The notes beneath the pieces were generated by a model that saw only the letters and a list, made by a program, of their open reading frames with translations, was not told the origin of the DNA and did not search any database. From positions 124,001-188,000 of the forward strand of contig NZ_PTQW01000003.1 in NCBI RefSeq assembly GCF_004343725.1: a DNA stretch of 64,000 nt, written 5' to 3'. The DNA is from Treponema sp. J25 (lineage in GTDB: Bacteria > Spirochaetota > Spirochaetia > Treponematales > Breznakiellaceae). Of this stretch, positions 17,329 to 25,633 are shown in pieces (positions within the stretch are counted from its first letter, which is position 1; every line of letters starts with the position of its first letter). Made by a program: the position numbers and the translations under genes.

Positions 17329-18364
17329 AAGAGTCTCCGCCTATGCGGAACAAAAAAGAGCCCCCCCCATTCCCGATTCTCAGCACACGGTGGTAGTTAG
17401 GTCGGGCACGCCGCAGGAAGGGGATGTGCAAAGGGATCGCAACGGAACACCGCTCCAGGATCTTCCCTCGAGTGTGGAAGCATACCTTTCGTATCTTGCT
17501 TCGGTGCGGAACGTTTCTCCCCGGACTATAGAAGCTTATCGGCAGGACCTTATCCGTTTTATTCAGTATTGTACTGTTATCGGAAAGGCGGTAGAGCAAG
17601 TGGAGAGCCGGGAAATTCAGGATTTTGTGGGAACCCTCAGTGCGGAGGGGGCGGCGGCGGTCAGTATCAACAGGGCCCTCTCTTCTCTCCGGGGCTATTT
17701 TCGCTATGTGGTGCGGCACGGATGGCGGCAGGATAACCCCTGTGCTACGATTCGAAACCTCCGGGCACCGAAACAACTCCCTTCGTTTTTATGGGAAGCC
17801 GAGATGGCCCAGTTTGTCCGGACCCCTGAACGGGCGGGAATCCTCTGGCCAGAACGGGATAAGGCCCTGATCCTGGTGATGTATTCGGGGGGATTACGTA
17901 TTTCCGAACTGGCTTCCCTCTGTGTGCAAGACCTGGACCCGGACCTTCGGGGAGGTCATGTGATAGGGAAGGGAAACCGGGAACGGCAATTTTTCCTCTC
18001 CGACGAGGCTCGGGAAGCCCTTATGGCCTATCTTCCCCTTCGGGCCAGTCGTATTCCACCGGATACCCGGATCCAGGCCCTGTTCATTAGCAGCAAGGGG
18101 CGGGGACTTTCTATACCGGGCATCCGCTGGATCATCGATCAATATGCCCGCCGTTCGGGGATTCAGAAACACATCCATCCCCATGCGCTGCGGCATAGCT
18201 TTGCCACCCATCTGGTAAACTCCGGGTGTGACGTTCGGCTGGTACAAGAACTGTTGGGCCATGCGAGTCTTTCTACCACCCAACGGTACACCCATGTGAA
18301 TATAGAACACCTAAAGAAGGTGTATTTTAGTGCCCATCCCCATGGGCAGCGAACGAGGAAATGA
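17312..18364 (+). CDS. Xer-type tyrosine recombinase (second of two)
   Basis: 350 residues from ATG 17312, which is preceded by GAGGAAGAGG inside the topA end. An unusual polar N-terminal extension of about 50 residues precedes the core-binding domain ([20 protein letters not shown]). Catalytic residues are all present: R196 (GGLRISE), lysine in IGKGNRER, H291 and R294 (HALRHSF), H317 (GHASLSTT) and Y326 (RYTHVN). Together with the recombinase at 12.6 kb it forms a plausible XerC/XerD pair; XerC next to hslVU and topA is a familiar arrangement. It overlaps hslV by 4 nt. Confidence 0.88.
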   Translation: MQQNSKRVSAYAEQKRAPPIPDSQHTVVVRSGTPQEGDVQRDRNGTPLQDLPSSVEAYLSYLASVRNVSPRTIEAYRQDLIRFIQYCTVIGKAVEQVESREIQDFVGTLSAEGAAAVSINRALSSLRGYFRYVVRHGWRQDNPCATIRNLRAPKQLPSFLWEAEMAQFVRTPERAGILWPERDKALILVMYSGGLRISELASLCVQDLDPDLRGGHVIGKGNRERQFFLSDEAREALMAYLPLRASRIPPDTRIQALFISSKGRGLSIPGIRWIIDQYARRSGIQKHIHPHALRHSFATHLVNSGCDVRLVQELLGHASLSTTQRYTHVNIEHLKKVYFSAHPHGQRTRK

Positions 18365-18900
18365 CTATGAAGATTCGAAGTACGACGATATTGGCGGTTC
18401 GCCGGGACGGTAAGGTAGCCATGGCCGGCGATGGACAGGTCACGGTGGGTGAAACGGTCATGAAACCCAATGCCCGTAAGGTGCGACGCCTTCTTGATGG
18501 GAAGGTCCTCTGTGGTTTTGCGGGGGCCACCGCCGATGCTTTTACCCTCTTTGAACGTTTTGAGGTAAAGCTTAAGGAGTATTCGGGGGATCTGGCCAGG
18601 GCTGCGGTGGAACTGGCTAAGGACTGGCGTACCGATCGGGCCCTCCGGCGCCTTGAGGCGATGCTCCTCGTGGCGGATAAACAGAAGACCCTGCTTATCT
18701 CGGGTACGGGCGATGTGATTGAGCCTGCCGAGGCAGCTCTGGCCATCGGTTCGGGGGGGCCCTACGCCTATGCGGCGGCCCTGGCCTATCTGGATGGAAG
18801 CAATCTCTCGGCCCGGGAAATCGCCGAAAAGAGTTTGCGCATCGCCGGTTCTATTTGTATTTATACCAATGATCAGATTGTGGTAGAGGAGCTTGAGTAA
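18361..18900 (+). CDS. hslV: HslV, peptidase subunit of the HslUV protease
   Basis: Threonine peptidase of the ATP-dependent HslUV (ClpYQ) complex. The expected catalytic threonine is the first T of the [20 protein letters not shown] block, preceded by a short MTMKIRS propeptide (or MKIRS from ATG 18367) that must be removed. Further blocks are [33 protein letters not shown] and SGTGDVIEP. 179 residues is normal. The ATG overlaps the recombinase stop. hslU follows within 4 nt. Confidence 0.95.
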   Translation: MTMKIRSTTILAVRRDGKVAMAGDGQVTVGETVMKPNARKVRRLLDGKVLCGFAGATADAFTLFERFEVKLKEYSGDLARAAVELAKDWRTDRALRRLEAMLLVADKQKTLLISGTGDVIEPAEAALAIGSGGPYAYAAALAYLDGSNLSAREIAEKSLRIAGSICIYTNDQIVVEELE

Positions 18901-18904
18901 CACC

Positions 18905-20434
18905 ATGGAAAGTAACCGATATGGTATACAGGAAGCAGATGGGCGTACCAAAGAAATAAGCTTAGCCCGGAGCCTAACTCCACGGCAGATTGTAGCGGCC
19001 CTGGATACCTACATCGTGGGGCAGCGAAAGGCAAAACGGGCGGTAGCCGTGGCGCTCCGTAATCGGATGCGGCGACTCGAATTGCCCGAAGATGTGCGGG
19101 ACGATATTGCGCCTAAGAATATCCTCATGATTGGCCCCACCGGCGTAGGAAAAACAGAAATTGCCCGGCGTCTTGCCAAACTCGCCGGGGCCCCCTTTGT
19201 AAAGGTGGAAGCCACCAAATATACCGAGGTAGGCTACGTCGGGCGGGATGTGGAGTCCATGATCCGGGATCTGATGGCCGCGGGTATTCAGATGGTCCGC
19301 CAGGAGATGCAGGAACAGGTCCGGGAAGAGGCGGAGAAACGAACTGAGGAGATTCTCCTGGATCTTCTCTTGCCGGGATCGAAGAAGACAACCAGTTCCC
19401 CCGCTAACCCCTTGGGGGCCCTCTTTTCAAGTTTAACCGGAGGAGCAGAGAGAGCATCCCCTTCCGCTCCGGGATCCTTCCTTGTTTCGGGGACCGAAGG
19501 TGAGGCCCCGGGAAGTCCCTTGTTTGGGGGTGAAGAGGGAGTAAATAAGGAAGCCCCCAGCAGGGAAAAACTCCGGGCCATGCTCCGCCAGGGACTCCTG
19601 GAGGATCGCCTGGTGGAGGTCATGGTCCAGCAAAGTCCCCAACTGCCGGCCATGGAAATCCTGGGTGGGGGCAACCTGGAAGATCTGGAAAATAGCATTA
19701 CTGGCCTCGTAGGCATGTTCGGGGTAGGCAAGAAAAAGAAAGAACTGCCGATACGACGGGCCCGGGAGGTAATATTCCAGGAAGAGGTAGAAAAACTCAT
19801 CGATCGGGACCGGATGATCGAAGAGGCCCGTCGACGGGTGGAACAGATGGGTATCGTTTTCATTGATGAGATTGATAAGATTGCCTCCCGGGGGGAACGG
19901 GTAGGCGGCCCTGATGTGTCCCGCGAAGGGGTGCAACGGGATATTCTTCCCATTGTAGAAGGATCGGTGGTCAATACCCGCTGGGGGCCGGTGGACACCC
20001 GGCATATCCTCTTTATTGGGGCCGGGGCTTTCAATGTGAGTAAACCCTCGGACCTTATCCCCGAATTGCAGGGGCGTTTCCCCCTGCGGGTAGAGCTGGA
20101 GCCCCTGGGAAAAGAGGAGTTCCTCCGGATCCTTACGGAACCTAAAAACGCCCTTACCAAGCAGTACCATGACCTTTTGGCGGTGGAAGGGGTAGAAATC
20201 GAATTTACCCCCGATGCAATAGAACGGATCGCCTCTATTGCTGCCGAGGTGAATAGCAAGCTGGAGAATATTGGGGCCCGCCGGCTTCATACCATTATGG
20301 AGGCCCTCTTAGAGGAACTATCTTTTGAGGCCCCCGATATCGCTCCTGCTCGGGTTCCCATTACAGCAGCCTATGTGGATGAAAAACTGCGCCACCTGGT
20401 GGTGGATCAGGATGTAGGGCGCTACATTTTGTAG
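18905..20434 (+). CDS. hslU: HslU, AAA+ unfoldase subunit of the HslUV protease
   Basis: Hexameric AAA+ ATPase that unfolds substrates for HslV. About 509 residues from ATG 18905 (a TTG at 18893 is possible; a purine-rich GAGGAG lies at 18886-18891). It shows LTPRQIVAALDTYIVGQRKAKRAVAVAL, Walker A GPTGVGKTE, the pore motif KYTEVGYVGRDVES, a long I-domain rich in Gly/Ser/Pro (about 145-250), Walker B VFIDEIDKIA, and the sensor and C-terminal regions ending in a conserved hydrophobic tail. It is longer than E. coli HslU because of the I-domain insertion. Confidence 0.95.
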   Translation: MESNRYGIQEADGRTKEISLARSLTPRQIVAALDTYIVGQRKAKRAVAVALRNRMRRLELPEDVRDDIAPKNILMIGPTGVGKTEIARRLAKLAGAPFVKVEATKYTEVGYVGRDVESMIRDLMAAGIQMVRQEMQEQVREEAEKRTEEILLDLLLPGSKKTTSSPANPLGALFSSLTGGAERASPSAPGSFLVSGTEGEAPGSPLFGGEEGVNKEAPSREKLRAMLRQGLLEDRLVEVMVQQSPQLPAMEILGGGNLEDLENSITGLVGMFGVGKKKKELPIRRAREVIFQEEVEKLIDRDRMIEEARRRVEQMGIVFIDEIDKIASRGERVGGPDVSREGVQRDILPIVEGSVVNTRWGPVDTRHILFIGAGAFNVSKPSDLIPELQGRFPLRVELEPLGKEEFLRILTEPKNALTKQYHDLLAVEGVEIEFTPDAIERIASIAAEVNSKLENIGARRLHTIMEALLEELSFEAPDIAPARVPITAAYVDEKLRHLVVDQDVGRYIL

Positions 20435-20481
20435 GCCCTGAGAAAGATGCGGAAGTGGTCGGTGGAAGGGAGGACTTATCC

Positions 20482-20541
20482 ATGAAACAAAAACCGCCGA
20501 TGATAAGAGAAGGAGAGGTGGTATATGACCATACAGAATGA
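20482..20541 (+). other. Possible 19-codon leader ORF overlapping the flgB start
   Basis: In the 90-nt gap between hslU and flgB, GGGAGG (20469-20473 region) precedes an ATG at 20482 that opens MKQKPPMIREGEVVYDHTE and stops at 20541, 16 nt inside flgB. It could couple translation to flgB or be chance. Confidence 0.3.
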
Positions 20542-20944
20542 TTTTACCAAGACCGTAGACATCCTCCATCGTGCCATGGATGCAAGCCTTATCCGACGGG
20601 ATGTGATAGCCAATAACATCGCCAATGCGGATGTGCCGAATTTTAAACGCACGGTAGTGAATTTTGAAAGCGAACTTAAGCGGGCCCTGGAAACCGAAAA
20701 GCAACGGCCCGCTCTGGAACTCACCCTGACCAACCCCAAGCATATTCCCAATTGGCGGGAACGGGATTACCGGGAGGTCCAGCCCCGACGGGTCCTGGAT
20801 TATGTGACCACCGCCAAAAATAACGGCAACAATGTGGATCCCGAAGAAGAGATGATGCTGGCCCTGCAGAATCAGCTTATGTATACCCTGATGGCCCAGG
20901 CCCAGACTTTCCAGTTTGGACAGATCAATCTGGTGTTGCGTTAG
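20525..20944 (+). CDS. flgB: Flagellar proximal rod protein FlgB
   Basis: 139-residue rod subunit exported by the flagellar type III system. The N-terminal hallmark DASLIRRDVIANNIANADVPNFKR and the C-terminal heptad-type segment MALQNQLMYTLMAQAQTFQF fit FlgB. AAGGAG precedes ATG 20525. It heads the flagellar part of the block; flgC starts 10 nt later. No flagellar-type promoter is visible in the 90-nt gap upstream, so it may be read from the division/protease genes. Confidence 0.92.
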   Translation: MTIQNDFTKTVDILHRAMDASLIRRDVIANNIANADVPNFKRTVVNFESELKRALETEKQRPALELTLTNPKHIPNWRERDYREVQPRRVLDYVTTAKNNGNNVDPEEEMMLALQNQLMYTLMAQAQTFQFGQINLVLR

Positions 20945-20954
20945 GAGGTAAGCG

Positions 20955-21413
20955 ATGGGGCTTTTTAATTCGATTAACATCGCCGCCAGTGGCATGACCG
21001 CCGAACGGCTGCGGTCCGATGTAATCGCCGATAATATTGCCAACGCCAACACCACCCGGACCACCGAAGGGGGACCCTTCCGCCGGAGTCGGGTTATTCT
21101 TCGTCCCCGGGCTCAGCAGCCCTACTGGCGAAGTCCCTTCTTGCCTGACATGATGGACGGGGGTATCGCCAAGGGTGTCCGGGTAGTGGGTGTAGAAAAG
21201 GATACGTCGCCGCCCCGGCTGGTGTACGACCCCACCCATCCGGATGCGATTAAAAGCGGTCCCCGGGCAGGGTATGTGGAGATGCCCAACGTGAATATCG
21301 TTACCGAAATGGTAGATCTTATTGCGGCGTCCCGGGCCTATGAGGCCAATGCGGCTATCGTGAATGGATCAAAAGCCATGTTTATGAAGGCCCTGGAAAT
21401 TGGGGGGAGGTAA
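20955..21413 (+). CDS. flgC: Flagellar proximal rod protein FlgC
   Basis: 152-residue rod protein with the N-terminal rod signature (NIAASGMTAERLRSDVIADNIANANT) and the C-terminal signature (EMVDLIAASRAYEANAAIVNGSKAMFMKALEIG). These paired helices pack in the rod. GGAGG precedes the ATG. It is followed by fliE after 3 nt. Confidence 0.95.
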   Translation: MGLFNSINIAASGMTAERLRSDVIADNIANANTTRTTEGGPFRRSRVILRPRAQQPYWRSPFLPDMMDGGIAKGVRVVGVEKDTSPPRLVYDPTHPDAIKSGPRAGYVEMPNVNIVTEMVDLIAASRAYEANAAIVNGSKAMFMKALEIGGR

Positions 21414-21416
21414 TAG

Positions 21417-21794
21417 ATGACCATTTATAAGCCCGAACTGGTAACAGGGGATAAGATCCCCATGGTGGTAACCCACCCGAAGCACCTGGTTCCTAAAACG
21501 GGAGAATTCCGGACCAGCGGGACCGCCCTGGCCCAACTGGGAGAAAAGGTTGGAGCAGAGGGGGTGCTCCGCAGCGGGTCCTTTGAGGATGCCATGCTGA
21601 AAGCCCTGGATTCGGTGAATCAGGATCAGATTACCAGTGATCAGCTTATGGTGGACATGGTGACCGATCCCGATTCGGTGGACCCCCATGACGTGACCAT
21701 CGCCATGGCAAAGGCGAACCTCTCGTTGAACATCGCTCGAACGGTCTTAGACCGGGTGGTGAAGGGCTGGAAAGAACTGATTAATACTCGCTAA
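21417..21794 (+). CDS. fliE: Flagellar hook-basal body protein FliE
   Basis: 125-residue adaptor between the MS ring and rod. The C-terminal part (SFEDAMLKALDSVNQDQ, VDPHDVTIAMAKANLSLNIARTVLDRVVKGWKELINTR) is the typical FliE helix pair. The N-terminal 30 residues are less conserved. GGGGAGGTAAT provides the ribosome-binding site across the flgC stop. Confidence 0.92.
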   Translation: MTIYKPELVTGDKIPMVVTHPKHLVPKTGEFRTSGTALAQLGEKVGAEGVLRSGSFEDAMLKALDSVNQDQITSDQLMVDMVTDPDSVDPHDVTIAMAKANLSLNIARTVLDRVVKGWKELINTR

Positions 21795-21833
21795 GGAAAT
21801 AGATAAAAGAATCGTTCTTCTGGGGAGGGGAAC

Positions 21834-23540
21834 ATGATGGAGTTTTTTAAAAAGCTTATCGAGCAGCTCAAGACCCTGTGGGGGAAGTGGACCCTGGTCC
21901 AAAAGCTTATCCTCATCGGGATTGTGGTGGCGGCCCTGGTAGGGGTGGCGGTTCTTATCGGTGTTTCGTCGGCCCCTTCGATGGTGCCCATCATCGATGC
22001 GCCGATTCGGGATGAAACCGCCCGGGATCGGATCATTACCCGGCTCAACGAGGAAGGGGTGCGGGTCTCTGTCACGTCCACGGGGGTTATCATGGTAAGT
22101 GATGAAAAGACCGCCCGTCGGATGCGTTCGATCCTGATCCGGGAAGACCTGATTCCCACAGGCACTGATCCCTGGGCAATCTTTGACCGGGAACGCTGGA
22201 CCATCACCGACTTTGAGCGCAATGTGAACCTCCGTCGTTCCATTACCCAGATGGTAACCGAACACATCAAGGCCCTGGACGATGTGGACGATGCAAACGT
22301 AACCATCGTGATGCCCGAACGGCAACTCTTTCAGGCGGATCAAAACCCTGTAACCGCCAGTGTTATCATCACCCCTCGACCGGGAAGTGATATCACCACG
22401 AACCGTAAAAAAATAGAAGGGATTCAGAAGATCCTTAAGTTTGCCGTGGAGGGCCTTAAGGACGAGAACATCGTTATCACCGATCAGAATGGCCTGGTGC
22501 TCAACGATTTTGCCGGCATGGCAGACCTGGATCGGCTCGAAATAACCAAGCGGGAACAGCGGCTGGTGCAATCCCTGGAGGCCCAGTACCGGGCGGCGGT
22601 GCTCAAGGCGCTGCAGCAGATCTATACCCCCGATCGGGTGCGGGACCTGAACATCAAAATAGAAATGGATATGTCGAAAAAATCGATCCAGACCGAAGAG
22701 TTCTTCCCCATCACCTTGAAACCGGACAATCCCGATACCCCCTACGATGACTCGGAAATTACCCCCTCCATTACCCGGTCCCAGTCTTCCTCTACCACCA
22801 AATGGGAAGGAACCGGTTTTAATCCCGAAGGCCCGGCGGGGGTGGAGGGCCAGACCCCTCCTGCCTTTAAGGACATGTCCAATCTTTATGGTAAGGTGGA
22901 ACAGACAACCCTTACCAAGAACGAGGAAATCAATCGGCGCCAGATCCAGGAAGATCGGAGCCCCACGATTAATCGGGTTACCGTTTCCGTGAATATCGAT
23001 GGACGCTGGAAGCTAAAATACAACGAAAAGGGAGAGCCCATAATCAACCCCGATAACTCCCTGGCCCGGGAATATATTCCCATCCCCGAAGAGGAACTGA
23101 AGAAGGCCCAGGCCCTGGTCCAGGATGCCATTGGGTACAACCGAGCCCGGGGGGATTCGGTGACGGTCCAGAATATCCAGTTTGATCGGACCAAGCAGTT
23201 TGCCGAAGAAGATGCGGCCTACCTCAGGCGGCGTCAGTTCCAGACTACTATGGTATTGCTGCTTGCGGGAATCGCCCTCCTTCTGTTATCATTTATTATA
23301 TTCCGGATTGTCAGCAGAGAACTGGAGCGCCGGCGACGCCTGCGGGAAGAGGAACTGTCTCGCCAGCATCAGATGATGCGAGAAAGCGCCCTCCGGCAGG
23401 CCGAAGAAGAGGGGGTGGAAGTTTCCATGTCGGTGGAAGAGCGCAAACGGCTTGAACTGCAGGAGAATGCCATCAATATGGCAAAGGAACACCCCGAAGA
23501 TGTGGCCCAGCTTATTCGGACCTGGTTGATGGAGGAGTAG
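21834..23540 (+). CDS. fliF: Flagellar MS-ring protein FliF
   Basis: 568-residue membrane protein forming the MS ring. First membrane helix at about residues 22-45 (LVQKLILIGIVVAALVGVAVL), a periplasmic region of ring-building motifs, and a second helix near 466-487 (MVLLLAGIALLLLSFIIFRIV), followed by the cytoplasmic FliG-binding tail (MAKEHPEDVAQLIRTWLMEE). GGGGAGGGG precedes tandem ATGs at 21834 and 21837. fliG follows after 3 nt. Confidence 0.95.
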   Translation: MMEFFKKLIEQLKTLWGKWTLVQKLILIGIVVAALVGVAVLIGVSSAPSMVPIIDAPIRDETARDRIITRLNEEGVRVSVTSTGVIMVSDEKTARRMRSILIREDLIPTGTDPWAIFDRERWTITDFERNVNLRRSITQMVTEHIKALDDVDDANVTIVMPERQLFQADQNPVTASVIITPRPGSDITTNRKKIEGIQKILKFAVEGLKDENIVITDQNGLVLNDFAGMADLDRLEITKREQRLVQSLEAQYRAAVLKALQQIYTPDRVRDLNIKIEMDMSKKSIQTEEFFPITLKPDNPDTPYDDSEITPSITRSQSSSTTKWEGTGFNPEGPAGVEGQTPPAFKDMSNLYGKVEQTTLTKNEEINRRQIQEDRSPTINRVTVSVNIDGRWKLKYNEKGEPIINPDNSLAREYIPIPEEELKKAQALVQDAIGYNRARGDSVTVQNIQFDRTKQFAEEDAAYLRRRQFQTTMVLLLAGIALLLLSFIIFRIVSRELERRRRLREEELSRQHQMMRESALRQAEEEGVEVSMSVEERKRLELQENAINMAKEHPEDVAQLIRTWLMEE

Positions 23541-23543
23541 GGT

Positions 23544-24650
23544 ATGGCAAAGACAAGTACGCCCACCACAGAACAAACTAAAACGCCGGCCACCACGACA
23601 CCTTCCCATACCACTACCCATACGACTACCGGTAAGAAGGGAAAATCCTCCAAGGAATTGACGGGGCGCCAAAAGGCGGCCATATTCCTGGTTACCATAG
23701 GATCGGAAATTTCGGCGGAAATTTTTAAACACCTGCGGGAAGATGAAATAGAAACCCTCACCTTTGAAATCGCCCGCCTTGAAACCATAGAGCCGGAACA
23801 GAAGGATGCGGTCCTCATGGAGTTCCAGGAACTCATGATGGCCAGCGAATTTATCACCACCGGCGGTATCGACTATGCCCGGGAACTGTTGGAAAAATCC
23901 CTGGGGAGCCAGAAGGCCATCGAAATTATTAACCGGCTTACCAGCAGCCTCCAGGTGCGACCCTTCGATTTTATCCGGCGTACTGATCCCGCCCATCTGC
24001 TTAACTTTATTCAGCAAGAGCATCCCCAGACCATTGCCCTTATCCTAGCATACCTGGAACCCAATAAGGCCTCGGTGATCCTTCAGAGCCTTCCCCACGA
24101 GATGCGTAGCGACGTGGCCCGGCGCATCGCTACCATGGACCGTACAAGCCCGGAGGTTTTGCGGGAGGTTGAGCGGGTACTGGAGAAAAAGCTTTCCACC
24201 CTTTCCAGCGAAGACTACACCGCCGCCGGTGGTGTAGAAAGCATCGTGGAAATTCTAAACCTGGTAGATCGTTCTTCTGAAAAGCAGATTATCGAGGCCC
24301 TGGAAGAAGAGGACCCCGAATTGGCCGAGGAAATCAAGAAACGGATGTTCGTTTTCGAAGATATCGTTATGCTGGACGATCGGGCCATTCAGAAGGTGCT
24401 TCGGGAAGTGGACTCCCAGGAATTGGCCAAGGCCCTCAAGGCAGTGGATACGGAGGTTCAGGACAAGATCTTCCGGAACATGTCCAAGCGGGCCGCCAGC
24501 ATGCTCAAGGAAGATATGGAATACATGGGACCGATCCGCTTAAAGGATGTAGAGGAGGCCCAGCAGAAAATCGTTTCTATTATTCGTCACCTGGAAGATA
24601 CGGGCGAAATCGTTGTGGCCCGCTCCGGGGAAGACGAACTGGTGGTATAA
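23544..24650 (+). CDS. fliG: Flagellar motor switch protein FliG with threonine-rich N-terminus
   Basis: Rotor protein that transmits torque from the stator and controls direction. The 368-residue protein has a low-complexity Thr/Pro/Lys-rich extension (residues about 2-37) before the conserved start LTGRQKAAIFLVTIG. The middle domain has the EHPQT motif (FIQQEHPQTIALILAYL), and the C-terminal charged torque helix reads DDRAIQKVLREVDSQELAKAL. The usual FliG length is about 335, and the extra length is all in this N-terminal tail. The tail would sit at the MS ring interface. Spirochaetes often carry two fliG genes; this one is in the main flagellar cluster. Confidence 0.95.
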   Translation: MAKTSTPTTEQTKTPATTTPSHTTTHTTTGKKGKSSKELTGRQKAAIFLVTIGSEISAEIFKHLREDEIETLTFEIARLETIEPEQKDAVLMEFQELMMASEFITTGGIDYARELLEKSLGSQKAIEIINRLTSSLQVRPFDFIRRTDPAHLLNFIQQEHPQTIALILAYLEPNKASVILQSLPHEMRSDVARRIATMDRTSPEVLREVERVLEKKLSTLSSEDYTAAGGVESIVEILNLVDRSSEKQIIEALEEEDPELAEEIKKRMFVFEDIVMLDDRAIQKVLREVDSQELAKALKAVDTEVQDKIFRNMSKRAASMLKEDMEYMGPIRLKDVEEAQQKIVSIIRHLEDTGEIVVARSGEDELVV

Positions 24651-24653
24651 GGT

Positions 24654-25616
24654 ATGGCAAAAACCGTATTTCGCCCGACCGAAATCATTATCCAGCCCAA
24701 GCCGGTGGTGTTAGAACCCTTGCCGGGAACGGGCGCCGGGGGAACTGGTGCTCCGCTTGGCGGAGGGGAAAAGGAAGCTCAACTTGAATCGGTGGAAGAG
24801 GTCTACACCGGTCCCACCGTGGAGGAGCTTCGCCAGGAGGCAGAGGCCTTCCGGGCCCAGTGGGAGCAGGAACGGGAAGCCATGATTGCCGCGGCCCGGG
24901 CGGAAGCGGAAGCTATTGTTAAAGAAGCAGAACAGGCGGCCTTTCAAGAAGTAAAACGAAAAACTGATCAGGCCCAGTTGATTAAGCGCCAGGCTGAAGA
25001 TGAGGCCGCCCGGATTGTGGCGGAGGCGGAACGGAAGATAAAGGACCTGGAGACTCAGATCCGTTCGACCCTTGAAGAGGAACGGAAGCGGGCCTATCAG
25101 GAGGGCTTTGCGGCGGGTAAGGAAGCGGGCTTTGCGGAAGGTAAGGCCGAGGCCCAGCGCCTTGTGGAGCGGCTCCATGTAGTATTAGAGCGGGCCCAGG
25201 AAAAACGGGCCGAGATTCTGGCCGAAACGGAGCAGCAAATCATCGATCTGGTGCTCCTCATCGCCCGGAAGGTGATAAAGGTTATCAGCGAAAATCAGCG
25301 GAACGTGGTAATTTCCAACGTGGTGCAGGCCCTCCGAAAGGTAAAGGGCCGGGGCGATATCATTATTCGGGTGAATCTTGAGGATCTCAAGGTTACGAGC
25401 GAACATATCAAAGAATTTATCCAGCTTATCGAAGGGGTAAAGAATATTCAGGTTGTCGAAGACTCCACGGTAGACCAGGGCGGTTGTATTATCGAAACTG
25501 ACTTTGGCGAGATCGATGCCCGCATTGCAAGTCAGCTGGCAGAACTGGAGCAGAAGATTCTCGAACTTTCGCCTATTAAAGCCCGGGCCCGCACTACCCC
25601 GGTGGATGCCCAATAG
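24654..25616 (+). CDS. fliH: Flagellar export regulator FliH
   Basis: 320-residue stator of the export ATPase FliI. A Gly/Pro-rich head (residues about 15-45) is followed by a long Glu/Ala/Lys/Arg-rich coiled coil with GxxxG-like repeats (EGFAAGKEAGFAEGKAEAQ near 150-165) and a globular C-terminal domain (VNLEDLKVTSEHIKEF, DSTVDQGGCIIETDFGEIDARI). It sits between fliG and fliI, starting 3 nt after fliG. Confidence 0.92.
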   Translation: MAKTVFRPTEIIIQPKPVVLEPLPGTGAGGTGAPLGGGEKEAQLESVEEVYTGPTVEELRQEAEAFRAQWEQEREAMIAAARAEAEAIVKEAEQAAFQEVKRKTDQAQLIKRQAEDEAARIVAEAERKIKDLETQIRSTLEEERKRAYQEGFAAGKEAGFAEGKAEAQRLVERLHVVLERAQEKRAEILAETEQQIIDLVLLIARKVIKVISENQRNVVISNVVQALRKVKGRGDIIIRVNLEDLKVTSEHIKEFIQLIEGVKNIQVVEDSTVDQGGCIIETDFGEIDARIASQLAELEQKILELSPIKARARTTPVDAQ

Positions 25617-25633
25617 AACCCCCGAGGTGCTGA

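Noticed and set aside
12643-18364. Two tyrosine recombinases taken as phage or island integrases
   Set aside because: Both have XerC/D-like size and are embedded in a tight housekeeping block; there are no phage genes, att repeats or composition changes nearby.
19288-20259. 323-codon minus-strand open frame inside hslU
   Set aside because: Shadow frame with serine/arginine-rich composition; hslU is unambiguous on the plus strand.
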